From Teredinibacter turnerae (GTDB lineage: Bacteria > Pseudomonadota > Gammaproteobacteria > Pseudomonadales > Cellvibrionaceae): 64,000 bases of DNA. Where the stretch lies: contig NZ_CP149817.1 of NCBI RefSeq assembly GCF_037935975.1, positions 4,154,001 to 4,218,000 on the forward strand, read 5' to 3'. Each line of letters begins with the position of its first letter. The first letter of the stretch is position 1. This document shows positions 49,329 to 56,961 of this stretch, piece after piece. The notes under the pieces are model-generated. The model was not told the origin of the DNA. It did not search any database and worked only from the letters and a program-made list of their open reading frames with translations. The translations under genes and the position numbers were made by a program.

Positions 49329-49913
49329 TTACGCCTTAGCTTTGGCCTTAGCCATACGCTTGCGCATCCAAACGAATACCACTAGAGCTGCACCCATCAT
49401 TGGCATAGAGGCAGGTAAAGGTACTGGCGACACATTGTCCAGACCTGATACGTGATCCACTTGGAACGGACCTTCGCCAAGCTGAAAACCTGATGACAAC
49501 TTTGACGTATCGAAAACCGCCCAATTACTAGCGCCGGTATTTTCGAACAATCCCCAGAAATTGGCATTCTTAACAATGTAGTAACCTGGCTCATTAGGCA
49601 TCAAAATGGCGTAAACATTTTCGACGTCGGTAGCAAGATATCCTACGCCAGCATTGGAGCTGTTGAGAGACAATTCCGTATCGCCGCCCATCAGAGAGTT
49701 GGACCAGAATTGTTCCGCGTCTGCACGAAAACCCCGGAAACCCTGACCGGCGATCAAGTCGCGAAACTCTCGTTTGCCAATCTCACCAACCAATTCATCC
49801 ACTGTGCCGACATCGGTTCCATCATAGTCACTGCTGTCGTCGGTAACGACGATCGCAGAGGCACTAACGGACCAGAGACACACCATCAGCAATCCCACAC
49901 ATTTCTTTAACAT
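49329..49913 (-). CDS. Exported protein with VPLPA/PEP-CTERM sorting signal
   Basis: This is a 194-residue protein with a signal peptide (1 to about 20, ending VSASA). Its C-terminus has the three parts of an exosortase sorting signal: VPLPAS (about residues 163-168), a hydrophobic stretch (MMGAALVVFVWM) and a basic tail (RKRMAKAKAKA). The middle is acidic and Ser/Asn-rich and resembles no family I know. Exosortase-sorted proteins are exported and often linked to exopolysaccharide or biofilm. No exosortase gene is in the window. The ATG at 49913 has AGGAG upstream. Confidence 0.78.
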   Translation of the reverse strand: MLKKCVGLLMVCLWSVSASAIVVTDDSSDYDGTDVGTVDELVGEIGKREFRDLIAGQGFRGFRADAEQFWSNSLMGGDTELSLNSSNAGVGYLATDVENVYAILMPNEPGYYIVKNANFWGLFENTGASNWAVFDTSKLSSGFQLGEGPFQVDHVSGLDNVSPVPLPASMPMMGAALVVFVWMRKRMAKAKAKA

Positions 49914-50064
49914 ACATCTACTCCTGCATAGTTAATCACTTACATCCGGAGTAAAACGCTCAAAATTTGTTTCACCCGGCTCGCTACACAGTACGAAGCA
50001 ATATACAGTCCAACAAAAATATCTTTATAATTTTCAACATGTTAAGAAATATGTGTGATCGTTT

Positions 50065-50505
50065 TCACATTTTTATGTCAACCTTACTGACGGATTTAGA
50101 CGCCAATTTTTCCATTTTTATAGGGAGTCTCGTAATCTTTACAAGCCTGACAACGTCCATAATGTATACGTAAGTTTCGACGCTTGTACGCTCATCAGCC
50201 ACCAGCACAAACGACGGAAATTCTTGCCGCTCGGCAATTAACCGATGTAAGCGCGCCTTTAGTCCTGCCAACTCGACCGCCTGTCCCTCCAAAGTGATGT
50301 TGTTTTGTGCGCCAACCCGCAAAACCACAGTTTTACTTGCTCGCCCAGCCGCAGAGTGCGGCAATGGGTCAACCGGTAATGTGCGCTCAGCAGCAAAGGA
50401 CGCGGTGACAATAAAGAAGATCAAAAGGATAAAAACCACATCCATCATAGGGTTAAGATCGATACCGTTCGCACAAACTTCATCGAGTGTCGATTTTTTT
50501 CTCAT
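50065..50505 (-). CDS. exbD: ExbD/TolR-family biopolymer transport protein
   Basis: This is a 146-residue inner-membrane protein with a single membrane segment (about residues 20-38). The segment contains LNPMMDVVFILLIFF, where Asp22 is the proton-pathway residue of ExbD/TolR. A periplasmic domain follows (about 40-146). ExbD works with ExbB and TonB to drive outer-membrane transport by the proton gradient. No exbB is next to it. It lies downstream of the tonB-like gene, beyond a terminator hairpin. The ATG at 50505 has CGGAGA upstream. The periplasmic tail ends in a basic segment (MEKLASKSVSKVDIKM). Confidence 0.88.
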   Translation of the reverse strand: MRKKSTLDEVCANGIDLNPMMDVVFILLIFFIVTASFAAERTLPVDPLPHSAAGRASKTVVLRVGAQNNITLEGQAVELAGLKARLHRLIAERQEFPSFVLVADERTSVETYVYIMDVVRLVKITRLPIKMEKLASKSVSKVDIKM

Positions 50506-50520
50506 AGCGTTTCTCCGTGG

Positions 50521-50543
50521 AAAAAAGCGCCCCTAAGGGGCGC
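50521..50543 (-). terminator. Intrinsic terminator between tonB and exbD
   Basis: GCGCCCC (50527-50533) and GGGGCGC (50537-50543) enclose a 3-base loop. On the minus strand it is followed by TTTTTT. It lies 27 bases past the tonB stop codon and only 22 bases before the exbD start, so exbD needs read-through or its own promoter. Confidence 0.85.
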
Positions 50544-50569
50544 ACAACGGCACTGCTGACTTGCAGAAT

Positions 50570-51208
50570 TTAGTTCTTCATCACAAAGGTGAGGCGGCTG
50601 CTCAGGCCGGGAAATGCAACCGGCTGCCCGTCGACAGTTTTCGGCTGATACTTCCAGCGCGCGACAGCGGCCAGCGCGGCATTCTCAAACATGCCATGTG
50701 GCAGGGACTCCAGGATGCGTATGTTTTCGGTTGTTCCTAACGCTGTAACATCAAAAATAACATCGACATAGCCCTCAGTGGCGTTGCGCAGTGCGCGCGC
50801 CGGATACACTGGCTGCGGCTGATACTGTGGAATTGGAAATCCAGCGCCGAACGCCACCTCGACAGGTCCAGTCGTACTTCGTATTGCCGTCGGCTTAATG
50901 GGTAAAGTCAACTTAACGTTTAGATGGGTGTCATCCGCTGGCTCCGGCATAGGCGGTGCTTCTTGCACCTCCAGCGGTTTAGGCAGGTCCTTTTTTATAA
51001 CAGTAACAAGCTTGGGCTCCTCCCACGTCACGTTGGGCGGATTGAAGGGTGGCGCGTCATCGATCGGCGAGTCCGCCATATGAATTAAACGCTCCATCAA
51101 TACCAGCAGTGCCAGTGTAACCAGCGCCGCAAGCCCCGTAGTCGCTACTGCTCGAACGAACTGATTTGCGCTGAATACAGCGTGGTTGGTTGTGAATATA
51201 GTGTTCAT
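50570..51208 (-). CDS. tonB: TonB-family energy transducer
   Basis: This is a 212-residue protein with one N-terminal membrane segment (about 24-42). A Pro/Glu-rich periplasmic linker follows (about 50-110, with EAPPMPEPADD). The C-terminal TonB domain (about 130-212) shows YPARALRNATEGYVDVIFDV and RWKYQPKTVDGQPV. This layout is that of TonB proteins which pull on outer-membrane receptors. It lies 55 bases downstream of the M56-TonB gene, and its ATG has GAGGAG upstream. The membrane segment lacks a clear SHLS-type histidine motif. Confidence 0.88.
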   Translation of the reverse strand: MNTIFTTNHAVFSANQFVRAVATTGLAALVTLALLVLMERLIHMADSPIDDAPPFNPPNVTWEEPKLVTVIKKDLPKPLEVQEAPPMPEPADDTHLNVKLTLPIKPTAIRSTTGPVEVAFGAGFPIPQYQPQPVYPARALRNATEGYVDVIFDVTALGTTENIRILESLPHGMFENAALAAVARWKYQPKTVDGQPVAFPGLSSRLTFVMKN

Positions 51209-51263
51209 GTTGACGCTCCTCTTTGGTGATTGACGTACAACAGTGCCGGTTAAACCTCATTAG

Positions 51264-52835
51264 TCAGCCTTCGAGGTTAAATACAAACGTTTCAGTGACG
51301 TTTTTAGTTATGACTTTTTCGCCGTTTAACTCCAACGGCAAAAACTGGAACTGGTTTATCGCGTTAAGTACCGCCTGGTCGAATACACCGGCAGGCTCTG
51401 CGTGCAACACTCTGGGGGACATAACCTCGCCCACAGGACTGACATCGAATTCAATAACCACACGACCGCTTATTCCATGGCGCAAGGCATACCTGGGGTA
51501 GTGCGGCGTTACCACAATATTGGGCAAGTAACCGCTCATCGCGATACCGGGCGCGTTAACCTCCGTCATTGGCGCCAACTCATCGGCAGAAACCCAGAGC
51601 CTGCCGGGAGTTTGTGCACGGCTCACCACAAGAAGTTCTTCGGTTATCGGGCGCGCAGGTGGCGGGCTAAACACAGGCAACTGCTGGGAAGTCGTCGGCT
51701 CCAGTGGATCCGAACCCCTGGGCTCAGGCGGATGCTCGAGCGCTAGCTGATGATTGAGCCAGTCCACCCGGCGGCGGTTATTGGCAAGCGGCGAGCTGCC
51801 TTCGACCAGTATCATCGGAACCACAACGGGCGATGGGTAAACAGCTAGCGGATCTTTAAAAGTGCCTGCAGGGGCCGTACCGAGATTGGCAAATGCGATA
51901 GGACCAACCAATGAAGAAACCAGAAGCGCTGCGGCCATACGCCAGAGAAACCCGGTGCGGCTCCGGTTTCGACAAGGTTCCAATACCAGCTTTATTCGCT
52001 CGAATAATTGCGAGCCATCGCTGTATGCCAATGCGAAAGAGGTGTGCTTCACATCAGCAGATATTGCCAATAAATCCTCTGCGTATTCAGCGCGACAATC
52101 GAAAAGCTCTGCGACCCGGTCATCGCATGCAATCTCCGCATACCAGCCAATACGTTTAGCGAAGATCCACACCAAAGGTACAAACCACAACAGTGCCGTA
52201 ATTTGCGCGACCAGGATTTTCACCGGCCAGTCGTTGCGCGCGATATGCGCATACTCGTGAGCTAACACCCGGCGAACCCGACTGGTCTCCCAGTCGCCTG
52301 CACTTACCGGAAGTAATACGGTAGGCCGCAGCCAGCCCAACACGAGTGGTGAGCTCACTACGCAGGTTACACGTACATCAATGCGGAACCTGGAGAAGCC
52401 GAACAGATCGTCGAGCCACATTTTTTGTTGGATTAAATCACCCCCGCTCGCATGATCTAGCGGCGTTGCGCCGTCCTTGATCCAATAAGCCTCGACAACA
52501 CCCAAAAATACATAGCTCAGCCGCCAGGTCACGCCCAGGCAATAGATCGCCAACCCACTGTAAAGTACGACTGGGGCAGCGCTCAAGCTACGCACATCTG
52601 TTGCCAGCAAGCCTTCCACTGCGTGCGGTAAAATCGGCAGATTAAGTGCGGGATAGGCCGCGCCAAGCGGTATAAGCGCCACCGATACCAGCAGCGTAGA
52701 GAGAAACCACCAATGAAACTGTGCCGCAGAGCGGAGCGAAGGTCGCGCCAATAGCGACATCACAATAACCAATATCAGCATCGGTTTAACAACCGTCACC
52801 AGTACCCAGAAACTAATATCAGTTATCGCTAGCAT
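51264..52835 (-). CDS. BlaR1-like M56 membrane metallopeptidase fused to a TonB C-terminal domain
   Basis: This is a 523-residue protein. Residues 1 to about 120 hold three or four membrane segments. The M56 zinc protease domain has HEYAH (193-197) and the third ligand Glu234 in AEIACDD, followed by a last membrane segment (about 297-316). In BlaR1 and MecR1 the part outside the membrane is a penicillin-binding sensor. Here residues 317-430 are a Pro-rich linker and 435-523 are a TonB C-terminal domain (YPRYALRHGISGRVVIEFDV). No SxxK or KTG motif is seen. It is coupled to the BlaI-like repressor by TGATG overlap. Likely role: a protease that inactivates the repressor when the TonB domain senses something in the periplasm. 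Confidence 0.88.
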   Translation of the reverse strand: MLAITDISFWVLVTVVKPMLILVIVMSLLARPSLRSAAQFHWWFLSTLLVSVALIPLGAAYPALNLPILPHAVEGLLATDVRSLSAAPVVLYSGLAIYCLGVTWRLSYVFLGVVEAYWIKDGATPLDHASGGDLIQQKMWLDDLFGFSRFRIDVRVTCVVSSPLVLGWLRPTVLLPVSAGDWETSRVRRVLAHEYAHIARNDWPVKILVAQITALLWFVPLVWIFAKRIGWYAEIACDDRVAELFDCRAEYAEDLLAISADVKHTSFALAYSDGSQLFERIKLVLEPCRNRSRTGFLWRMAAALLVSSLVGPIAFANLGTAPAGTFKDPLAVYPSPVVVPMILVEGSSPLANNRRRVDWLNHQLALEHPPEPRGSDPLEPTTSQQLPVFSPPPARPITEELLVVSRAQTPGRLWVSADELAPMTEVNAPGIAMSGYLPNIVVTPHYPRYALRHGISGRVVIEFDVSPVGEVMSPRVLHAEPAGVFDQAVLNAINQFQFLPLELNGEKVITKNVTETFVFNLEG

Positions 52836-53236
52836 CAGCGGGACTCCTTGTCCTTAAGCGCCTTCAAACGGGCGATATTTCTCTCCAGATCTTCAATCTC
52901 ACGGGCAGACAGCGCGTCGCCTTCCATGTCCAGCAGCGCCGATACGGCTTTGGCTGGCGAGCCCTTGAAAAACGTTTTAATCACTCGTCGAATCGCCGAC
53001 TCGCTGGCCTGCTGCTGCTCCAGCTTTGGAAAATAAATATACTTCGCCCCCTCCGTACGAAATCCCACCACCCCCTTTTCCAGCAGTCTGGCAATGAGTG
53101 CTCGCACTGCTGAATAGCTCGGAGGGTCTGGCAGATGAGCCAGCACATCCTGTGCGGAGGCCTCATTTAATTCGTAGAGAATATCCATAATCTGCTGCTC
53201 TCTACGACTCAACTTGTAGTGTGCAATAGGTGACAT
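52835..53236 (-). CDS. blaI: BlaI/MecI/CopY-family transcriptional repressor
   Basis: This is a 133-residue winged-helix repressor. The N-terminal DNA-binding domain (about 8-75) includes LSRREQQIMDILYELNEASAQDV in parts and the recognition helix SYSAVRALIARLLEKG. The C-terminal helices (about 80-130) are for dimerisation and hold the region cut in BlaI. The ATG at 53236 has GAGG upstream. Three TGCTA-N6-TAGCA dyads lie 20-100 bases upstream and are its probable operators, so the cluster is autoregulated. The family also includes copper-responsive CopY, but no metal-binding cysteine motif is seen at the C-terminus. Confidence 0.93.
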   Translation of the reverse strand: MSPIAHYKLSRREQQIMDILYELNEASAQDVLAHLPDPPSYSAVRALIARLLEKGVVGFRTEGAKYIYFPKLEQQQASESAIRRVIKTFFKGSPAKAVSALLDMEGDALSAREIEDLERNIARLKALKDKESR

Positions 53237-53256
53237 CGCATCCTCGTCTATTAACG

Positions 53257-53276
53257 GGTGCTATTTTTTTAGCACC
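53257..53276. promoter_or_regulatory. BlaI-type operator 1
   Basis: GGTGCTA (53257-53263) and TAGCACC (53270-53276) form a perfect 7-base dyad around six T residues. It is the closest of three dyads to the repressor gene, 20 bases before the start codon. It would block transcription when bound. Confidence 0.82.
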
Positions 53277-53277
53277 A

Positions 53278-53293
53278 TGCTACAAAATTAGCA
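53278..53293. promoter_or_regulatory. BlaI-type operator 2
   Basis: TGCTA (53278-53282) and TAGCA (53289-53293) flank CAAAAT. The centre is 19 bases from that of operator 1, just under two helical turns, which suits side-by-side binding of two dimers. Confidence 0.8.
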
Positions 53294-53320
53294 CCTGCGA
53301 TCCGAAGCCGCAAGCGTTAA

Positions 53321-53336
53321 TGCTAAATTTTTAGCA
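53321..53336. promoter_or_regulatory. BlaI-type operator 3
   Basis: TGCTA (53321-53325) and TAGCA (53332-53336) flank AATTTT. The centre is 43 bases (about four turns) from operator 2. Its distance from the others suggests cooperative or looped repression, with the promoter between operators 2 and 3. Confidence 0.78.
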
Positions 53337-53350
53337 CAAGAGTGAAAAAT

Positions 53351-54124
53351 CTAAACCGATTTGCGCAATAGAACGCGTGAATAGCCGTACTGATAAATAA
53401 TCACAGCCACTAAAGCGAGTACAAAAGCGGCATAGAAGCCAAGTTTGGACGAGAGGAAACTGAGCGAAAAATAGAAGAAGAGCAAGCCGACAAACCCGGC
53501 TACCAGGCCGCGCAACAGGAGCACGGCCGCCGCAGCGCCAGCAGAGCGATTGGTGAACACCGCCATAATCGTTGTCGCCACCGGGAACACTACGAGAACG
53601 CCACTCAACATCGGCCCCGAGCGGGAGGCTCCGGCAGTGACAGCCAATACCAACACCACAGCCGCCAGCAGGCGCACCAACATCTGCCGCCAGTCCACGC
53701 GCGCAAGAATAATGTCGCCGTTCGGCTTTGGTAGCAGGCGATAGACCAACCAGACAATAAACACCCCACTCAGGTAAATGATTAGAGGCGTAGATTGCCA
53801 GGCAAGTAGAACAGCGGCGGCCGCACTGAAACCTGTTAGTGCGGCGCAGAAAGCTAACCACCATGGCTTGGCTGCCATGGCAAGCCGACTGTAAACAAGA
53901 CAAAAAACCGCGACCGCAGGAATGCCACGCAAAGTACCTGTTGCAGATTCAACCGCAAAATCTTCTCCCTGCTCCCAGGCAAGAATTAAGGTAATCGGGC
54001 CTGCGACCAACGGCAGGGCTGTCACCAGTCCGCCGATAACAGGGCCGAAACGGCCCGCGATTCGAGTGGCAACAAGTATCAGACTAGGTACAAGTGTCAA
54101 TTTAACGAGGGTAAGCCAGGTCAC
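53351..54124 (-). CDS. Integral membrane protein of unknown function
   Basis: This is a 257-residue protein with about eight hydrophobic segments, no long soluble part, and glycine-rich turns such as GPVIGGLVTALPLVAGPI near residues 27-44 and PVATTIMAVFTNRS. I cannot name a family with certainty. The start is GTG at 54124 with a weak ribosome binding site. Its stop codon lies 15 bases upstream of operator 3 of the blaI cluster, so it may also read into that region. It lies downstream of lysE. Confidence 0.6.
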   Translation of the reverse strand: MTWLTLVKLTLVPSLILVATRIAGRFGPVIGGLVTALPLVAGPITLILAWEQGEDFAVESATGTLRGIPAVAVFCLVYSRLAMAAKPWWLAFCAALTGFSAAAAVLLAWQSTPLIIYLSGVFIVWLVYRLLPKPNGDIILARVDWRQMLVRLLAAVVLVLAVTAGASRSGPMLSGVLVVFPVATTIMAVFTNRSAGAAAAVLLLRGLVAGFVGLLFFYFSLSFLSSKLGFYAAFVLALVAVIIYQYGYSRVLLRKSV

Positions 54125-54272
54125 CGATATACCAATCTAATCAGTGAAAGGGATAGTGGTCGATAAAGGGCGAAAACGACGGACAGGGGTAACGCCATCA
54201 GCGGAAGTCGCCTATGTCTCGCCCGGAAATCATCGCCAAACTCATCCCTAGTCGCCAGTAAATGAACCCGCA

Positions 54273-54884
54273 CTACACAAGCACCAGCCGCAGCGCCATC
54301 GCCACAAAAACGATTGCGGCGCAGCGGTTGAGAATGCGCAATCGTGTGGGTGTGACAAATCGCTTGTTTAACCAGCCTGCAGCGAACGCCACGCTAATAA
54401 AAACCGCGAACCCACAGAGCATAAACGTCAGGCCCAAGACCATGACTTGAACCGCGATCGGCCAACCGCCGGACTGCGTGAACTGGGGTAAAAACGCGAG
54501 GAAGAAAATTGCCACCTTTGGGTTCGAAATATTCATCACGATCCCACGGCGGTAAAGCGCCCACCACCCTGTATCAATACGTTCGCAGCCGCCCACCGAG
54601 ACGGCGCTGCGCCAGGACTGCCAGGCGAGCCATAATAGATAGGCCGCACCTAACCAGGTGATCGCGGTATATAAAATCGGGGAGGTTTTGATCACTGCGG
54701 CTAGGCCTAAAGCGACCATCGCAGAATGAAAGATCAGGCCCGTGCCAAGACCGAATGTCACCCATACACCGACGCGTGCTCCGCTAACCAGCGACTGAGT
54801 AAACACAAAAAGAATATCGGGACCTGGCGACAACGCTAAGAGCACCGCCGCCAGTGCAAAGATGTAAATAGTTTCAGCGCTCAC
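54273..54884 (-). CDS. LysE/RhtB-family amino acid exporter
   Basis: This is a 203-residue inner-membrane protein with six predicted segments. The family marks are LALSPGPDILFVFTQSL near residues 17-33, GLGTGLIFHSAMVALGLA and NPKVAIFFLAFLPQF in the second half. Members export amino acids such as lysine, homoserine or threonine; the substrate here is not known. The start is GTG at 54884 with GAGG upstream. No lysine riboswitch or LysG-type regulator lies beside it. Confidence 0.9.
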   Translation of the reverse strand: MSAETIYIFALAAVLLALSPGPDILFVFTQSLVSGARVGVWVTFGLGTGLIFHSAMVALGLAAVIKTSPILYTAITWLGAAYLLWLAWQSWRSAVSVGGCERIDTGWWALYRRGIVMNISNPKVAIFFLAFLPQFTQSGGWPIAVQVMVLGLTFMLCGFAVFISVAFAAGWLNKRFVTPTRLRILNRCAAIVFVAMALRLVLV

Positions 54885-54945
54885 CGGAACCTCAAGAAAT
54901 TTACCGACGGCGCATGTTAAACACTTCCCTGTGCAGGTGAAAGCC

Positions 54946-55596
54946 TTATTCGATTGGTTCCAGTTTCAATTCCACACGGCGGTTTTGCTGACGCCCTTGC
55001 GCAGTTTTGTTGGAAGCGATTGGCATGCGGGGACCGTAGCCCACAGCCTGTACCCGACCAGACGCAACACTGCGGTTGAGCAAATAAGAGCGCACTGAAC
55101 TTGCACGGTTTTCACTCAACTGTTGATTATACGTTGCAGCGCCTGTCGAGTCGGTGTGGCCTGAAACTACGATCACGGTTTTCTTGAACTCCTTGAGCAC
55201 CTGGGCCACCGAGTCCAGTACGGAATGAAATTCAGGCTTAATGTCGAAGCTATCAGTCGCGAAGGTAATGTTGCCCGGCATGATCAAATTAATCGTGTTG
55301 CCATCACGCTGCACCTGCACACCCGAACCTTGGAGCTGTTGGCGGAGTTTGGATTCCTGCCGGTCCATATAGTAACCAACGCCACCACCTACCGCAGCAC
55401 CTGCAACCGCGCCGGTGATCAAACCGCGATCACGGTCTTTATCGCTGGACGTTGCCGCGCCAACGACCGCACCGGCAATCGCACCCACCGCAGCACCGGT
55501 GGTCGCTTTGCTTGCCTGTTTTTCACCCGTGTAGGGGTCGTAAGTCGCGCAGCCAAAAAGCGAAACCAACAACAGACCAACCACAAGATTTTTCAT
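54946..55596 (-). CDS. OmpA-family lipoprotein with glycine zipper (YiaD-like)
   Basis: This is a 216-residue lipoprotein with the signal peptide MKNLVVGLLLVSLFGC and lipobox cysteine at 16. A glycine-zipper region (about 33-85, TTGAAVGAIAGAVVGA) follows. The C-terminal OmpA domain (about 110-210) has VVSGHTDSTGAATYNQQLSENRA, a peptidoglycan-binding core, in its centre. YiaD and similar proteins tether the outer membrane to the cell wall. The ATG at 55596 has TGGAGG upstream; the longer frame to 55674 is not needed. It is divergent from the LRR lipoprotein gene across 89 bases. Confidence 0.88.
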   Translation of the reverse strand: MKNLVVGLLLVSLFGCATYDPYTGEKQASKATTGAAVGAIAGAVVGAATSSDKDRDRGLITGAVAGAAVGGGVGYYMDRQESKLRQQLQGSGVQVQRDGNTINLIMPGNITFATDSFDIKPEFHSVLDSVAQVLKEFKKTVIVVSGHTDSTGAATYNQQLSENRASSVRSYLLNRSVASGRVQAVGYGPRMPIASNKTAQGRQQNRRVELKLEPIE

Positions 55597-55685
55597 AAAG
55601 CCTCCATTAATGAATCGAGAAATAACCAAATAAGCGTAAAATAATCCGTTTAATGAGCAGAGTTCATCCACCAATCGGGGATTTT

Positions 55686-56240
55686 ATGGAAAACACATCA
55701 GCGCCAGCAGCTCACTCAAGCGTGCGCAGTTTACGGAGTTTGCAAGCTCCCGTCTGCGGTCTCCTTCTCTCCTTCTTATTAAGCTGTTCACAGTATGAAT
55801 TTACGCTGAACGAAAAGACTCTTTACGATCCAACCACCTTCCGGCGCGAGCTGTCGCTTAAAGATAAATACCTGGAGAACTGCGTAAAAAATGTGGTAAG
55901 TGAACAACAAATCACCGCAGCGAGGCAGATTCGCCAACTGCTTTGTGGGCCAGGAAAGATTTTATCGTTGGAAGGAATAGAAATTTTCAACCGTGTTCAA
56001 CAACTAGGTCTAGCTAAGAACACAATCGAAAACATTAGTTCATTGGCCTCTCTGCGCGAACTGCGCCATATTAATTTGGCGGATAACGCAATTACAGACG
56101 CGAGTGTTCTCGATGAACTGGAACAGCTCCAATATGTAGACCTATCCGGGAACCCGGAACTTAACTGCGCCTCTACCACAAAACTGCAAGCCCGCGAGCA
56201 AATCGAACTTCTACTTCCGACGCACTGTAGACAAGAATAA
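55686..56240 (+). CDS. Leucine-rich-repeat lipoprotein
   Basis: This is a 184-residue predicted lipoprotein with a long N-terminal region and a hydrophobic segment ending in LLLSFLLSCSQ (lipobox cysteine at about 34). The C-terminal half has about three short leucine-rich repeats of about 22 residues (VQQLGLAKNTIENISSLASL, then LRHINLADNAITDASVLDEL, then LQYVDLSGNPELNC). LRR proteins bind other proteins; the partner is unknown. The ATG at 55686 has GGGGA upstream. It ends at a clear terminator. Confidence 0.7.
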   Translation: MENTSAPAAHSSVRSLRSLQAPVCGLLLSFLLSCSQYEFTLNEKTLYDPTTFRRELSLKDKYLENCVKNVVSEQQITAARQIRQLLCGPGKILSLEGIEIFNRVQQLGLAKNTIENISSLASLRELRHINLADNAITDASVLDELEQLQYVDLSGNPELNCASTTKLQAREQIELLLPTHCRQE

Positions 56241-56242
56241 AA

Positions 56243-56276
56243 AACCGTTGAGCCAGCTGTCAGCAACGGATTTTTT
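56243..56276 (+). terminator. Terminator of the LRR lipoprotein gene
   Basis: CCGTTG (56245-56250) and CAACGG (56264-56269) form a stem, followed by a T-run (56271-56276). It starts within five bases of the LRR gene stop codon. Confidence 0.85.
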
Positions 56277-56350
56277 GCGAGACGGGAGTCAAGGTGCACA
56301 GATGAGAATGATATTAGCTGGCGCTGAGTGGACTTGCTTTGACGGTGCCG

Positions 56351-56641
56351 CTAACGCGGCATAAACATTAAGCCTATGACGTTGCGATTGCAATGGACGA
56401 TCTTCATTTCAACCGGTTCCAGGTTAATGGGGCCAACGATCTTGTGAAACCTCACCGACACAACGGTTCCCACAGGAGGTACCGGCGTACTTTCGAGACC
56501 AACCTGAGCGCCGCCGTCGGATATGTCACGGGTGAAACCAACAAGGGTGCCAAAAGCCGGATGTGTAAGCTCGACACGTATGGACGTTGGGGTTCGTTCG
56601 TATTTACGGCGCTCTAGCACACACTTTTCCTCTGTCGTCAA
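56351..56641 (-). CDS. Small PilZ-domain protein
   Basis: This is a 96-residue protein that is almost all PilZ domain. It begins ERRKYERTPTSIRVEL (arginines at about 11, 12 and 16), followed by TRDISDGGAQVGLES with the D/NxSxxG motif (D39-I-S-D-G-G). It ends in NVIGLMFMPR. Both motifs look good, so cyclic-di-GMP binding is likely. The ATG at 56641 follows a 478-base gene-free region that carries DnaA boxes. It is a single gene, convergent with the LRR gene. Confidence 0.85.
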   Translation of the reverse strand: MTTEEKCVLERRKYERTPTSIRVELTHPAFGTLVGFTRDISDGGAQVGLESTPVPPVGTVVSVRFHKIVGPINLEPVEMKIVHCNRNVIGLMFMPR

Positions 56642-56757
56642 AAGTTGAATGATCCATGCGTCTTATAACCCGATCACTCACCTCAAAAAACAAGCTTAGC
56701 GCAATGTGGAATTTTTGCCTTAAAGAGCAAACTATTGCGCCGCTGTTAATAAATTCC

Positions 56758-56780
56758 TTATCCACAAAAGCTGTGGATAA
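56758..56780. promoter_or_regulatory. Pair of inverted perfect DnaA boxes
   Basis: TTATCCACA (56758-56766) and TGTGGATAA (56772-56780) are both exact matches to the DnaA box consensus. They face each other over a 5-base spacer and lie 117-139 bases upstream of the PilZ gene start. DnaA could regulate that gene or use the site for titration or nucleotide exchange. No dnaA, dnaN or gidA/mnmG gene is nearby, so this is not the usual oriC. Confidence 0.65.
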
Positions 56781-56961
56781 CTCTGTGACCAACATCATGA
56801 CAAACGCGTCCAAGTACCATGGTTGCTTGCGTGCAGTCGGTTTGACGGCATTTTAGTCAATTTGTAATAAAGCTTATAAATCAAATAGTTACAGGCGTGC
56901 GACGAAAAAGTATACGAAATCTGTATGATTTACCGACACCTTGTTGCTTAAAGTAACGATG

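Noticed and set aside
51264-53236. A beta-lactam resistance operon of the bla/mec type
   Set aside because: The protease lacks the penicillin-binding sensor motifs and there is no beta-lactamase or PBP2a gene; the outer domain is TonB-like.
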